Positions 11,275 through 22,573 of a stretch of DNA of 64,000 nt are shown piece by piece (within the stretch, counting starts at the first letter, position 1; each line of letters begins with the position of its first letter). Under the pieces are notes generated by a model that was not told the origin of the DNA, made no database searches, and saw only the letters and a list, made by a program, of their open reading frames with translations. The stretch comes from Periplaneta americana (taxonomy: Eukaryota > Arthropoda > Insecta > Blattodea > Blattidae), in assembly GCF_040183065.1 (NCBI RefSeq), contig NC_091126.1:144920204-144984203 (forward strand). Reading direction: 5' to 3'. Made by a program: the position numbers and the translations under genes.

Positions 11275-12395
11275 AATCTTACTGCACATACAAACTCTTG
11301 GTATGAAACAGCCAGAGCCTTCTTCAGTTACAGCCAGAGCCATATGTTTGCAACACTGTAATTAACTGTCAAGCGGAGGCCTACGATACAGAACATGTAC
11401 TAATGCCGATTTTCAATGTACCTAAATTAATGTTACAATATACGTGTGTGTCGATGGAATTATGTTCGCGGTCATACCAAACGTTAATTGTTGATGTATT
11501 ATAAACTGAGTGCGTGTTGGCGATAAAAACAAGACAATAAATGAAAATATGGCTGCAGTCTTCGGCAATTTTTACGGTTATTAATAATGACAGAGTGATT
11601 GACAATTCTTCTAAATATTAAATATTGTATAAACTACATTGTTATAGTCTTACTTGTGGTTTGTGGTGTCAATTTACTAGCCACAAATTTGTTAATTGAA
11701 TGGAACTTAAGAACACTACAAAGGAACTTACGTCTTTATTGCAGTATTGATTTTATTATATTCGGTGCAAGGAATACCTTTTTTACAGTATTTATTTATC
11801 TTTGTACTATCAATAAAAAAGATGTTTTTTTGTAATTATTTTAACCCTTTGCTGCATAGTGATTATTCAGAAGAACCACCATTTTCTTTCTTTCTAAATT
11901 TTATGGCACAGATATTCCACCAAGGAACCACCTCTTGAGTATACATAGAGGTGCCATCTGTGTTTTGAAATTGTGTGCAGAGTTAAAATGTTGAAAAAAA
12001 TTGATCGAAGCTTTGTTATGATACATGATTTTAAAAATATAAAAAATCAATTTGTGCTTCAAAGGGTTAAGTGGCAGTCTTTGTATGTAAGTAGCCTACT
12101 TATGCCGTATTCTGAAATATAGCTAATTGATTGGAATAAAACACTATTTTCGAATCCGTAATAATTTGCATCACTACTCTGAATCTTGATCTTACCTTTG
12201 TGCATAAAGTAATCTTGAACAAATTCACATTACGTACAACGAAAGCAATGAGCAAGCACAATTACATCAATATCACTTTAGAATCTCCCTCCTCCACTCA
12301 ACGTTGCAAACCCTACCCATGCTCCAGCTTGTAACTGAAGAAGGCTCTGAAACAGCCAACATATCTACATTCAATTTTAAACCTATGCAGTAATA
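11275..12395. mobile_element. possible decayed TIR element in the FTSJ1 intron
   Basis: AGAGCCTTCTTCAGTTAC near 11309 is repeated as its exact reverse complement near 12335, with weaker flanking complementarity (GTTTGCAACACTG against CAACGTTGCAAAC). This suggests a DNA transposon remnant of about 1.1 kb. It has no coding capacity. A TTAA MITE sits inside at 11845-12066. Confidence 0.4.
11845..12066. mobile_element. TTAA MITE family B, copy 1
   Basis: Ends CCCTTTGCTGCATAGTG and ...GCTTCAAAGGG, flanked by TTAA at 11841-11844 and 12067-12070. CCC...GGG ends with TTAA duplications are the piggyBac signature. A near-identical copy is at 29994-30226. Confidence 0.85.
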
Positions 12396-12763
12396 GAGAA
12401 GATTACGGTACCTAGAAATGGTGGACTTGTGAAACATAGAACTATATTACAGTGGTCCTTCAGAGTCAAAGTTGTTTGTTAATGCAAGAAATGATACCCT
12501 AATCAGCAGAAATCAAATTTCTCCTGACCTACTGGCCTTGCTCTTCCTCTTCTAAAGCTGTTATGCGAGAGTTGGATAAAAAGCTAATACTGTATTGAAC
12601 CCATTGCCACCACTTTCATTTCAAAACAAACAAGGAAATTCTGACACAACAATACATTACCATGCTTATAGTAATCATGCTTATGGTAATAGTCTACCTC
12701 TTGGTTTCAGTAATATATTATATGTGGGGTGCGATTTTGTTCTATTCTGAGAATATGATTATA

Positions 12764-15047
12764 CTTACTTACTTACAAATGGCTTTTAAGGAACCCGAAG
12801 GTTCATTGCCGCCCTCACATAAGCCCGCCAGCGGTCCCTATCCTGTGCAAGATTAATCCAGTCTCTATCATCATACCCCACCTCCCTAAAATCCATTTTA
12901 ATATTATCCTCCCATCTACGTCTCGGCCTCCCTAAAGATCTTTTTCCCTCCGGTCTCCCAACTAACACTCTATATGCATTTCTGAATTCGCCCATACGTG
13001 CTACATGCCCTGCCCATCTCAAACGTCTGGATTAAATGTTCCTAATTATGTCAGGTGAAGAATACAATGCGTGCAGTTCTGTGTTGTGTAACTTTCTCCA
13101 TTCTCCTGTAACTTCATCCCGCTTAGCCCCAAATATTTTCCTAAGCACCTTATTCTCAAACACCCTTAACATATGTTCCTCTCTCAGAGTGAGAGTCCAA
13201 GTTTCACAACCATACAGAAGAACCGGTAATATAACTGTTTTATAAATTCTAACTTTCAGATTTTTCGACAGCAGACTGGATGATAAGAGCTTCTCAACCG
13301 AATAATAACACGCATTTCCCATATTTATTCTGCGTTTAATTTCCTCCCGAGTGTCATTTATATTTGTTACTGTTGCTCCAAGATATTTGAATTTTTCCAC
13401 CTCTTCGAAGGATAAATCTTCAATTTTTATATTTCCATTTCGTACAATATTCTGGTCACGAGACATAATCATATACTTTGTCTTTTCGGGATTTACTTCC
13501 AAACCGATCGCTCTACTTGCTTCAAGTAAAATTTCCGTGTTTTCCCTAATCGTTTGTGTATTTTCTCCTAACATATTCACGTCATCCGCATAGACAAGAA
13601 GCTGATGTAACCCGTTCAATTCCACACCCTGCCTGTTATCCTGAACTTTCCTAATGGCATATTCTAGAGCGAAGTTAAAAAGTAAAGGTGATAGTGCATC
13701 TCCCTGCTTTAGCCCGCAGTGAATTGGAAAAGCATCAGATAGAAACTGACCTATACGGACTCTGCTGTATGTTTCACTGAGACACATTTTAATTAATCGA
13801 ACTAGTTTCTTGGGAATACCAAATTCAATAAGAATATCATATAATACTTCCCTCTTAACCGAGTCATAAGCCTTTTTGAAATCTATGAAAAACTGATGTA
13901 CTGTACCCTTATACTCCCATTTTTTCTCCATTATCTGTCGAATACAAAAAAATCTGATCAATAGTCGATCTATTACGCCGAAAACCACACTGATGATCCC
14001 CAATAATTTCATCTACGTATGGAGTTAATCTTCTCAAAAGAATATTGGACAAAATTTTGTACGACATCAACAAAAGTGATATTCCTCGAAAGTTACCACA
14101 GTTGGTTTTGTCCCCCTTCTTAAAAATAGGTACAATTATGGACTCCTTCCATTGTTCTGGTACAATTTCCTTTTCCCAAATAGCAAGTACAAGTTTATAA
14201 ATTTCGCTATATAATGCACTCCCACCCTCTTGTATTAATTCTGCTGGAATTTGATCGATACCTGGAGACTTGTACTTTTTCAGATTTTCTATCGCAATTT
14301 CGACTTCTGAAAGCGTGGGTTCGGGTATAAATGGCTCAGCAGTTTGTATTTCAATTTCGTCCCGATCATTTCTATATGGCCTATGTACATTTAGTAGTTG
14401 CGCAAATAGTTTTTCCATCTGTTTAGGATTGATGGAGAGTCTGCAAGCAAGTCACCATTCTCATCCTTGATCACGTTTACCCTTGGCTGATATCCGTTCT
14501 TAAATTCCTTTATACCCTTATATAAATCTCGAATGTTTTTATTCTTACTATTTTTTTCTACCTCATTCAGTTTTTCCTTCAAGTAACCTCTCTTTTTATT
14601 CCTAAGTGTACGACTTGCTTCCCGTCTTTCATTGAAATAATTATCTCTCTTCTCCTCAACTGGATCCTGTAAGAATTTCAATTTTGCCTGTTTCCTTCTT
14701 TCTACTACCATGCAACAATCTTCATCAAACCACGGTTTCTTTTTCTTAGTTTCATAATAACCTATGCTCTGCTCAGCTGCAATTTTGATACTATCTCTGA
14801 TATTTTCCCACACGCTATTAACATCTAATTCTTTCTCAACTTCGTCGGAACTTTCTAAAGTGGCAAACCTATTCGAAATTTCGACCTGATAATTTTGCTT
14901 AGCTTCCTCGTCCTTTAATTTCAAAATATTGAATTTAGTAATATTAACTTGTTGCTCTACTCGCTTGGCTACTGATAATCTTTCTCTTAATTCTCTAATC
15001 ACCAAATAACGGTCAGAATTACAGTCTGCACCCCTGAAAGTTCGAAT
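12764..15047 (-). mobile_element. 5'-truncated LINE with disrupted reverse-transcriptase ORF
   Basis: Minus-strand LINE in FTSJ1 intron, beginning inside the linker between endonuclease and RT (RGADCNSDRYLVIRELRERL). It continues through the [52 protein letters not shown], the catalytic YADD box at 13581-13592, then [13 protein letters not shown]. It ends with the C-terminal AMNLRVP stop and a GTAA-type tail next to the 3' junction. An 8-bp duplication TGATTATA flanks it (12756-12763 and 15048-15055). The ORF is broken by frameshifts near 14400 and 13950 and by a stop at 13032. The shorter copy at 2592-2921 has Lys at that stop position. The endonuclease is absent. Clade is uncertain; RTE-like is my guess. 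Confidence 0.9.
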
Positions 15048-15084
15048 TGATTATATCATCTATTTATATATTCATATAATTTCA

Positions 15085-15205
15085 AGGGAAAAATTGTTCC
15101 GGGTAGGGTATCGAACCTGGGACCTTTGGCTGAACGCACCAATGCTCTACCAACTAAACTACCCAGGAACTGTAACTGACACAATTTTTCCCTTATATAT
15201 ATTCA
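15085..15205 (-). mobile_element. tRNA-like short element (SINE-like family C)
   Basis: On the minus strand it contains a tRNA-like core (CTGGGTAGTTTAGTTGGTAG, then CCCAGGTTCGATACCCTACC) bounded by AAGGGAAAAATTG and its reverse complement CAATTTTTCCCTT. Related copies are at 21634-22012 and 51600-51840. I regard it as a SINE-like derivative and not a working tRNA gene. Confidence 0.65.
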
Positions 15206-15341
15206 TATATTAGTTTTGTTATACATGTTACATTAATTTATTCGTGGATTTCTGTTTCTTTTATGGTGGAGTGAACTATAACCTGCCAATGATCTGAGAT
15301 GTTTTATTCTATGTAAAGTAATAATATGATCTTTCCTTCAG

Positions 15342-15520
15342 TTCGAAGGTGGATGATCAGAGTGCACATATAGTTGCTGTTGACGTACAACCAATGGCTC
15401 CTCTGCAGGGAGTTGTTGAGATCAAGGGTGATATCACCAAGAAGGAAACTGCTGCTGAGATCATTGAGCAATTTAAAGGCAAACCTGCACAACTTGTGTT
15501 GTGTGATGGTGCACCTGATG
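15342..15520 (+). CDS. FTSJ1: FTSJ1/Trm7-like tRNA 2'-O-methyltransferase, exon with catalytic Asp
   Basis: Translates as [40 protein letters not shown], then [27 protein letters not shown] corresponds to the second SAM-binding strand (human VAVDLQAMAPL), and CDGAPD contains the catalytic Asp of the K-D-K-E tetrad. The acceptor is TTTCCTTCAG. The donor GTGGGT at 15521 leaves one base (G) that the next exon completes to Val, giving the family's CDGAPDV. The alternative GTAAGC donor four bases downstream would break the frame with the next exon. Confidence 0.93.
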
Positions 15521-15593
15521 GTGGGTAAGCAATAAGTACATTATGTTTAATGGATCTGTCATTTCAGAAGCGTGGCAAGTTGTGTTTCATATT

Positions 15594-15801
15594 GTCAAAT
15601 GGATAAACTTGGAATAGTGTTTTAACTTGGAACATTATCATAGGGTATTTTCGTTTTGTCACAGTGGCAACATAATCTTCACTTGTTACTTTGTTGTGCA
15701 GCACATTGGTTCTATTACAGTTTGGTGTTGGTGTGACAAAACGAAAATACCGTATGATAATGTTCCAAGTTAAAACACTGTTCCAAGTTTGCCCATTTGA
15801 C
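15594..15801. mobile_element. hairpin MITE in FTSJ1 intron
   Basis: Long near-perfect inverted repeat: AAACTTGGAATAGTGTTTTA... near 15605 pairs with its reverse complement ending ...CACTGTTCCAAGTTT near 15790. The arms are about 60 bp with a loop of about 70 bp. Non-coding fold-back element. Confidence 0.8.
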
Positions 15802-16078
15802 GGTAATCCATTTCCTGTTCTCCAATATTTATTTGGCTGGCTTCATAATGGTTTCATTTTAATTTCTCATTTGTTTATGTCGGAAATGATTTACAGCTGT
15901 TACAAATAGGTCCTTTCTTTATAAAATTGCATGCATCTGCTGTGCAGAAAATTGAATGAACTCATGGTAGGCTTACATTTAGTTGATCCTTCAATGAAAT
16001 TCAAATTATGTAACTGTAATGCCACATGCGCAATGCAGACTTAAAAGTAAACATAATACTCTGAAACATAAGTAAATT

Positions 16079-16080
<2 letters not shown>

Positions 16081-16126
<46 letters not shown>
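16081..16126. repeat. (AAT)n microsatellite
   Basis: Uninterrupted AAT repeats directly abutting the 3' (left) end of the minus-strand SINE at 16127-16475. The array is probably the expanded tail of that SINE. Confidence 0.95.
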
Positions 16127-16475
16127 CTGTGGCGCTACAGCCTGTGAAGGACCTAAACCAACTATCCGGCTGCTGGTCTCACGCCCACATGCCGAAGCAG
16201 AGGTGGACGATCATCCAACCAGAATGGAGGTATCGTGTGGTTAGCACGATGATCCCCCAGCCATTATAGCTGGTATTCACAACAGGATTTGTAGCAAAAT
16301 CCGGTATCTTAGCTCCCCAAGTGCATCACGATGCTGGGTGGTCACCAGTCCCATACACTGGCCGAAATTTCATGACAAAATTTCTTTCCCCATGAGGACC
16401 TGAACCAGTGCGCATTCCGTAACGCGAGTCCTAGGCAGGATGCCTTAGACCACGACACCACTGTGCAGGACCATA
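16127..16475 (-). mobile_element. SINE family D
   Basis: Contains GTGGCGCTACAGCCTGTGAA, CATGCCGAAGCAGAGGTGGA and CGTGTGGTTAGCACGATGAT, and ends in a tRNA-like head with a degenerate B box on the minus strand (near 16402-16422). An opposite-strand copy of the same body is at 54020-54225. Confidence 0.75.
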
Positions 16476-17211
16476 AGTAAATTTGATCATTCAAAATGAG
16501 AAGCGTGTATGTAAGGAATAACTAATTCTCTTGAATTTCGATTGGTATTATCATTTGATGCAACTGGTTGTGGAGTGATGTTGATTGTGTATTGTTGCCG
16601 AATAATTAATTTTGTTTACATTCTCTGTCATGGAGTCTGGACGCTAATTCTTACATTGCAGGCAGCTTTTTCAGTGCTGCTATGTTCTTTGAATCTAAAT
16701 GACAGACCAGACACACAGGAATGGCAAGCTTTCGAGAGCCATTTTCCATTTAAGAAAATACATACTGGTGGTTGATAGACAAATATGAAAAATAATAATG
16801 ACCAATACCACAAAATAGGCACTTATTGTCACACACTTGACATTGCATTCCATCAATTATTTTCTCATAGTGCAAGTCATATAATGTTGCTCCTATTCTT
16901 AGGCAGGCAATCAAGTGATTATCAATTATTCGGTTTCTGTGTTTGGTTTTTATTGTAGAAGACTTTGATGTACATAAATAGGATTCCCATATGTCCTGTA
17001 AAGTATGAGAACATCCATTTCTTAGCTAATATGTCCTGTTGTCCCAAAACAGGTTTTGGCACATGTTTTTGCCTCATATTTAAAAATTAGTGACTGAAAA
17101 AACAAAACTAGGAATATCAACTGCTATTTTATTATAAATATAATTCTCCATCACTGTTAATGACATTTGAATTGGATACATTGGCAACATTTGTGGTGAA
17201 ATCGAATGTAT

Positions 17212-18007
17212 TGTAACTTTTTATACTGAACAACAATGTAATTTTATTATCTCAACAATAGGATTTGCTCTCCACACAGTAACACAGTATTCGTTAGTGC
17301 ACTTCACAGACGACAATGACAATTTACTTGGACTATTACGAACAACAATGAACTGTTAATCTTAACTAATATTCACAAAGCACTATTTACAACACAGAAC
17401 TGTCAGTTCTCAGTTCACAGCTCGATTGTCTTGGCTAGTTCTTCTAGCTCAGTCACTCGCGTTCACAGAATCTCGAACCCCAGACCTTCAGAGACGATCT
17501 GCTGAACTTCGAACTCAGGTCCCCCAACTGCGTTCCACTGCACTCGAACTCCGGGCTTCAGGCTCCACAATTACGGACACAACTCAAGTCGCTCTCTGGT
17601 CTCGAAGCTGGCTTACTGTAACACAAAACTAACTCGCTTACTGTCCAAATCTGCCTGTAACAACACTGACTTACTGACGGGCTGGCTGACTTTCACTTGC
17701 GTCTTCTCTTTTATATAACCAAACCATAGTTACGAGAAAGTTCGCGGTCAGAATGAATAATCTGGATATTTCCACTTTGACAGACTTCTGGACGATTTGG
17801 GAGGGTCCGTCCCCCCCTTCACTCCGCACGTAGCAGTTTGCTTCCTCCCCACTCTGCAAGTAGCAGATGCGCGCGCAACCTCCCCTCGCCGCGTCGCCGT
17901 AATACACCCCCCTCTGCCCTCTCAGCATGCAGATGCTCCCCGTACCAGCATTTCGTCTGCCGAGCGCCCTGTCGGACACGCGTTCGAACCCCGGTGCAGC
18001 TGTCACA
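17212..18007. mobile_element. solo LTR, copy 1
   Basis: Starts TGTAAC and ends GCTGTCACA (TG...CA), flanked by a 4-bp duplication GTAT (17208-17211 and 18008-18011). It is homologous along most of its length to the element at 43333-44089 (shared CAATGACAATTTACTTGGAC and GAACAACAATGAACTGTTAA). It contains a TATA-like TTTTATATAACC near 17709 followed by GC-rich sequence, compatible with an LTR promoter. No internal retroviral genes flank it, so a solo LTR from recombination is the simplest reading; a 4-bp duplication fits Gypsy-type integrases. The last 25 bp include CGCGTTCGAACCCCGG, which resembles a tRNA T-arm. Confidence 0.75.
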
Positions 18008-18317
18008 GTATGTAATGTTCTTAAAATACTGGTAGTTTATACTATGAATCAAAATGCTACCAGACCACACATCGTTGAATCTCACTTGCTTAATGAAATC
18101 ATGATTGTGAAAAATGTTCGAAAACTCGAAGAAGATGCTGGTAGTAAAATGAAGAAAATTCTTAAATTAAAACATCTGGGTGGATCTATTCAGAAGTGAT
18201 GATGTAAAGCTTTCAAGTTTTAAAAAGTGATAGAGTTAAGTATAGTATGTACGTATCATAATATTCTGGGGAAATTCCACAGATAGTAACAGTATATTCC
18301 TACTACAAAAAAAAAAA

Positions 18318-18655
18318 AAAGAAAGTAATTAGAATAATAGTGGGTGCCACATCTAGGGAATCGTGTAGAACCATTTCAAAAAACTACAAATAATGCGCAT
18401 GGCTTGTCAGTATATTTTTTCATTAATAATCTTCCTCGTATGTAATCGTGAAAACTTTGTAACTAAGTCAACAGTTTATAGCATAAATACGCGTCAAAAA
18501 AATTACTTTCATACTCCATCGGGTAGTCTATCATGCTATCAAAAAGGAGTGCGTTATATGGTAGTAAAAAATTTTAATACCCTTGAAACTCAAAACATAA
18601 GATTATTTAGGGTGAAATTAAAGAATATCTAATTTCTGACGCCTTCTATTGATCC
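18318..18655 (+). pseudogene. LINE reverse-transcriptase C-terminal fragment
   Basis: Encodes IIRIIVGATSRESCRTISKK, LQIMRMACQYIFSLIIFLVC, STVYSINTRQKNYFHTPSGS and NIRLFRVKLKNILISDAFY. This is the C-terminal domain of a Jockey/CR1-like LINE RT (CR..FK.L.I......YI....F......H..NTR). The fragment ends where the MULE-type sequence begins. The related 3' end at 20600-20945 overlaps it in sequence, so they are separate copies or a rearranged pair. Confidence 0.75.
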
Positions 18656-18656
18656 A

Positions 18657-18815
18657 GAGATAAAATGTCCAATTTAAAATATCAGATGCAAAAATGTCCA
18701 CTTTCCTTGTTGTCCAGTATGAATTATAGTCCACTGTTATAAAATGTCCAGAGTTTGATGTCCTCTGGTTGAATGTCCATAATTCACAAATGTCCAATGA
18801 AATAAAATGTCCACC
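18657..18815. repeat. irregular array of ATGTCCA motifs
   Basis: Nine GTCC-containing heptamers, mostly ATGTCCA, in about 150 bp (near 18665, 18694, 18710, 18728, 18743, 18758, 18773, 18790 and 18808), spaced 15-29 bp. The array lies just beyond the 3' end of the minus-strand MULE transposase remnant. This arrangement resembles subterminal transposase-binding repeats. Confidence 0.7.
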
Positions 18816-18949
18816 AATACTATAAACAAGGAATTTTTTTTTTCCAACATTTTCAAGAACTGAATACAATGTGTTTCATTTATGTGAATAAAATTAAGCA
18901 ATATACAATTGGAAGAGTGTGCTAATCATATTGGATTTGAGGCTGAGGT

Positions 18950-19940
18950 TGCACATTGATTTGATATGGAACATAAGTACATCTTAATATTATTGTTGTC
19001 CTTATATTCTTGGTATCTTCGCACAATATTTTCTACTCTTCTTTGGTTTGTTATATATCTCCTGCTGACTGGTTGCCAAACCATTTGATGTCCCGTTTAA
19101 AGCTGGGTAATCACTTTCTCAGTATCATGCTGTTCTCTTTGAAAATTTTCTAGAAATCGACATATCCCTACTTGGTGTGCAGAAACCATTCTCTGGAATT
19201 TCGAGTGAAATCCTTCCATAGCATTCTTAGTTCTGTGTAACCCATGCAAGATTTGTTGATACATATTCCACTGACCTGGAGGGAACCGAGGTGGAACAGC
19301 TCTACGCCTACCTCTTGCTTTCATCCTCTTATGTACACTATCTCAGTATATTCAGCCAATTCCAGAAGGTCATTATGGAGATTGTTGTATAATTCGTCAT
19401 AGGTAATTTCAATATCCTCCAATGGTATGAACGGTAATGCCATGAGTTCTTGCATTTGGTGTCTCATTTCTGGTTCATTAACATTCACGTACATTTCCTT
19501 TAGCCCCAGACTAAGAATTTTTCGGTATAGTGATTGTGTGAAGTGGAATAAACAAGTTTTAATATCTGTATTTGAAAATGTTCTCTGTGCTGCATTCATA
19601 TTACTAAGTTCAAAGTCCATCATTATGGACGTTGGTGACAGTTCTCGTCCTTGAGTCTGTGCCTACATTTTTAAGATGTTGTAAGTTTGGTACTAAGAAT
19701 TTTCTGTTTTCCTTATCATTAGGCAAAATATTAAAGGAAATACCCGTTCATGAATCATGCCATGTAGGTACTGAAAACAGTTGCATGAATTGATGTGGCA
19801 CTGTCTTGAATGTGACATCAGTAAACAAATAGTCAGATGCACAAAGGAATTCAATATTTCTGTTTGTGCCAAACATGATTATTATTTCAGGATCATCTAC
19901 ACCATCATCATGCAATAAAAAAATCTCCTCTAATTGTGTG
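18950..19940 (-). pseudogene. MULE-type (Mutator-like) transposase fragment
   Basis: On the minus strand the reading runs through IIIMFGTNRNIEFLCASDYL, FTDVTFKTVPHQFMQLFSVP, then MMDFELSNMNAAQRTFSNTD, IKTCLFHFTQSLYRKILSLG and ALPFIPLEDIEITYDEL. After a frameshift near 19320 it continues RRRAVPPRFPPGQWNMYQQI, TKNAMEGFHSKFQRMVSAHQ. The D.TF..VP, D.E....AA and CxFH elements, and the later W..Y.....RT.N..EG.H block, are typical of the MULE DDE transposase domain. It has stop codons and frameshifts, so it is dead. Confidence 0.85.
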
Positions 19941-20368
19941 TGTATAAGGATGTATCGGTATTAGGCTTTAACTGTAGTGGTTTTATCCGTATTTAGTTTA
20001 AGTCCATTACTAGTGAACCATTTATTTGCAGCAACAAATACTTTGAATATAAAATCGCTTTATCTGCATATTCTAATGCGAAGTAAATCTTCACAATAGC
20101 GTTACCAAAGCAATGTAATGTTATATTGAGCATCAATGATGAATGTATGATGATAGTCTGTTTGTTCCATGTACACTGTATTTACAGTGTGAAAAGTTAA
20201 GTGATTTCCACTCTGCCATTCCACAATGGACCCTATGTGATAACATAACCAGCTCGTGAAGTTCAAGGACAATTTCAAGAAATATTTCGCGGTGACAACA
20301 TTCCAAGTCACATATGTACCGTAGCTATTCATAAACTGATGAATAAATTTCATGAGACACTGAGTGGA

Positions 20369-20369
20369 A

Positions 20370-20417
<48 letters not shown>

Positions 20418-20600
20418 TATTATTATTATTATTTATACTGGGAGAGTTAAGGCCATAGGGCCTTCTCTTACACTCTACCAGGTCACAAAGTATACAAGCA
20501 GTTAAAATTTAACAAAACGTTAAAGAACAGAATACTAACATATTACAACAAAAAATAACAATGCTTACTGCTTAGACATTTCCCCTAGAAAATTGGTTCC
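20369..20600. repeat. (AAT)n/(ATT)n array plus dispersed repeat
   Basis: AAT repeats switch to ATT repeats at about 20418. They are followed by TACTGGGAGAGTTAAGGCCA and CCTTCTCTTACACTC. A homologue, also preceded by an AAT array, is at 33390-33600 (GGCAGAGCTAAGGCCAGTAG). A SINE-like or LINE 3' unit with a microsatellite end is likely. Confidence 0.7.
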
Positions 20601-20945
20601 CAGTCTTTTGCAGTTAATAGCCTTCCAATGGATATAAAAAATCAAACTCAAAACATAAGATTATTTAGGGCTAAATTAAAGAAATATGTAATTTCTCACG
20701 TCTTCTATTCTGTAGGTGAATTTATGAGATTCAACAACACTGCATGAATATTTGTCTTGTATTAAGTATCGATACTATCCCCTTGTGTTGAACTAGTATA
20801 TTGTAAAACTCTTCTGTATATATTTCAAGTATACTGTGACTATATTTAAGGCTTTGTAGTACTCTTAAGAATTTTTGACATGTTCCATATTCTAGCTGTG
20901 AAGTGATGTATGAATATTATGGAATGTAAATAAATACAATACAAT
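20600..20945 (+). mobile_element. LINE 3' end
   Basis: Short C-terminal coding stretch (NIRLFRAKLKKYVISHVFYS) followed by a 3' UTR ending TTGACATGTTCCATATTCTA and TGGAATGTAAATAAATACAA with a short ACAAT repeat tail. Same family as 4651-4822 and 18318-18655. Confidence 0.7.
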
Positions 20946-20947
20946 AT

Positions 20948-21165
20948 AAAAGCCTGGTTTAGATCAGGTGACCTAGCAGACCAGGATACTGAACCACCAT
21001 GCTCAATCCATCTATCATGAAAAGCACTGTCAAGGTATTCCAAGCCATTGCACTGTTTGGCAATTTGTAATGAGACTGTCTTATGTTGTGGACTGAGTTT
21101 GGGGTAGTGTGTGAGCGCATTCATCCAACAGGCAGTAATTTTATTATCAGATTCTTCCTTGGACA
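20948..21165 (-). pseudogene. Tc1/mariner-type transposase C-terminal fragment
   Basis: On the minus strand encodes LEYLDSAFHDRWIEHGGSVS followed by WSARSPDLN. F.DRWI..GG...W.ARSPDL is the block around the second and third catalytic acidic residues in Tc1/mariner-type transposases of the DUF4817-linked group. Copies with more of the gene are at 41817-43267 and 49630-50150. Confidence 0.75.
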
Positions 21166-21633
21166 CTTATGCACCCTGTTGATAAGAAACAAGGGTTTAC
21201 TGTCTCAAAATACTTCAAATGGTGTCTCTTATTAGTCAACACATTTTGTAAATTGAATTTAGATTCATCCTGTAGATATTTTAAGATGTATGTTCTAACG
21301 TCTTTCTTCAGGATAATCAGGTAATACTTTCTGCATCATTGTAATTTTATATGGCTTCAATAGTAATAACTTTGTAGCCCCTTACGTGGAACCACAGTAA
21401 ACACCCATTTGTTATGAGATGTACCAAAGGGATTTGGTAGAAAAAATTTCCAATTGAAAGCCAGTGTCATCCAAAGTTTTTTGGGTTAGTATTCTTTCTT
21501 CTTGTTCAGGTTCTTTTTATCTTTAAGATTTCCATTTCCCGAAATTTATTTGCTGAGTGGTGGTCAAGTGCAAACTGGATCACTTAGTACATTTCCTTCT
21601 ATATTTTATAATGAAGATCAGTTCGCGAGATTA

Positions 21634-22012
21634 TGCAAATCTGGTTTTCAGGTATAGCTCCCTGTGAAGCAGACTTGAATAATTTCAAGGGAAAAATTGT
21701 TCTGGGGCCGGGTATTGATCCTGGGACCATTCGTTTAGCATGTGAATGCTCTACCGACCGAGCTACCCAGGAACTACACCCGACACCATCTCAATTTTTT
21801 CCTTTATATCCACACACCTCAAGTGGGCTGAGAAGGCTCCAGAAACCCAACTTTGAGTGCACACAAACTCTGTGTGACTTGAATTGTGGTTTTCTGTTAA
21901 CACACCTACAGTGACTTATATTATGCAAATGTGGCTTTCAGGTATAGCTCCCTGTGAAGCAGACTTGAATAATTTCAAGAGAAAAATTGTTTCAGGGCTG
22001 GGTGTTATTCAA
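21634..22012 (-). mobile_element. SINE-like family C dimer with 12-bp target duplication
   Basis: Flanked by TTCGCGAGATTA on both sides (21622-21633 and 22013-22024). The first about 75 bp (TTCAGGTATAGCTCCCTGTG...) recur near the end of the insertion, so the element is a head-to-tail partial dimer. The first unit has a tRNA-like core on the minus strand (CTGGGTAGCTCGGTCGGTAG, then CCCAGGATCAATACCCGG). Confidence 0.8.
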
Positions 22013-22247
22013 TTCGCGAGATTACTCATGTTGGTACAGATGACCACTATTTAACCATAATTGCAGTCACATTAGCCCTGTAATCATATGGTGATTTTGT
22101 TCTCTGGCATTTCTCCAATTCAGTGTTCATAATTAAATTAATTTCTTTAACTTTTTGTGGTTATTTATTTATGTCATAGCTTATTCAGGAGAGAGAACAT
22201 ATGCAGACTTTTTCCATGTTTTCATGTGTAACATGTTTATGTTGCAG

Positions 22248-22457
22248 TAATAGGGATGCCTGACTTTGATGAGTACACTCAGGGACAGTTAATGCTGGCT
22301 GCATTGGACATAGCCATCCATGTGTTAGCACCAGGAGGTACATTTCTCACAAAAGCATTTCGTGGAAAAAACATCGGAAGTATTCTTTCCCACTTTCAAA
22401 TGTTCTTCGTAGACGTCATCATCACTAAACCAAGAACTTCACGCAACTCAAGTATAG
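22248..22457 (+). CDS. FTSJ1: FTSJ1/Trm7-like tRNA 2'-O-methyltransferase, exon with catalytic Lys
   Basis: Translates as IGMPDFDEYTQGQLMLAALD, IAIHVLAPGGTFLTKAFRGK and MFFVDVIITKPRTSRNSSI. The Lys of TKAFRG (human AKIFRG) is the third tetrad residue. KPRTSRNSSI leads to the fourth, a Glu whose codon is split across the next junction (G|AA). The acceptor is TTTATGTTGCAG and the donor is GTATGT. Entry completes Val after CDGAPD; the exit phase leaves one base. The donor is followed 45 bp downstream by a CATA microsatellite. Confidence 0.95.
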
Positions 22458-22501
22458 GTATGTATTATTACAAGAAAGTTTGGGATTTATTTTTTAGGTA
22501 T

Positions 22502-22573
22502 ACACATACATACATACATACATACATACATACATACATACATACATACATACATACATACATACATACATAC
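22502..22573. repeat. (CATA)n microsatellite
   Basis: About 18 uninterrupted CATA units just inside FTSJ1 intron 3. Confidence 0.97.

Noticed and set aside
15521-15530. Alternative donor GTAAGC at 15525 for the FTSJ1 exon
   Set aside because: It would put the next exon out of frame, whereas GTGGGT at 15521 gives the conserved CDGAPDV.
17671-18199. Overlapping GC-rich ORFs near 17.7-18.2 kb
   Set aside because: They fall in the GC-rich part of the solo LTR and match no protein; the LTR explains the composition.
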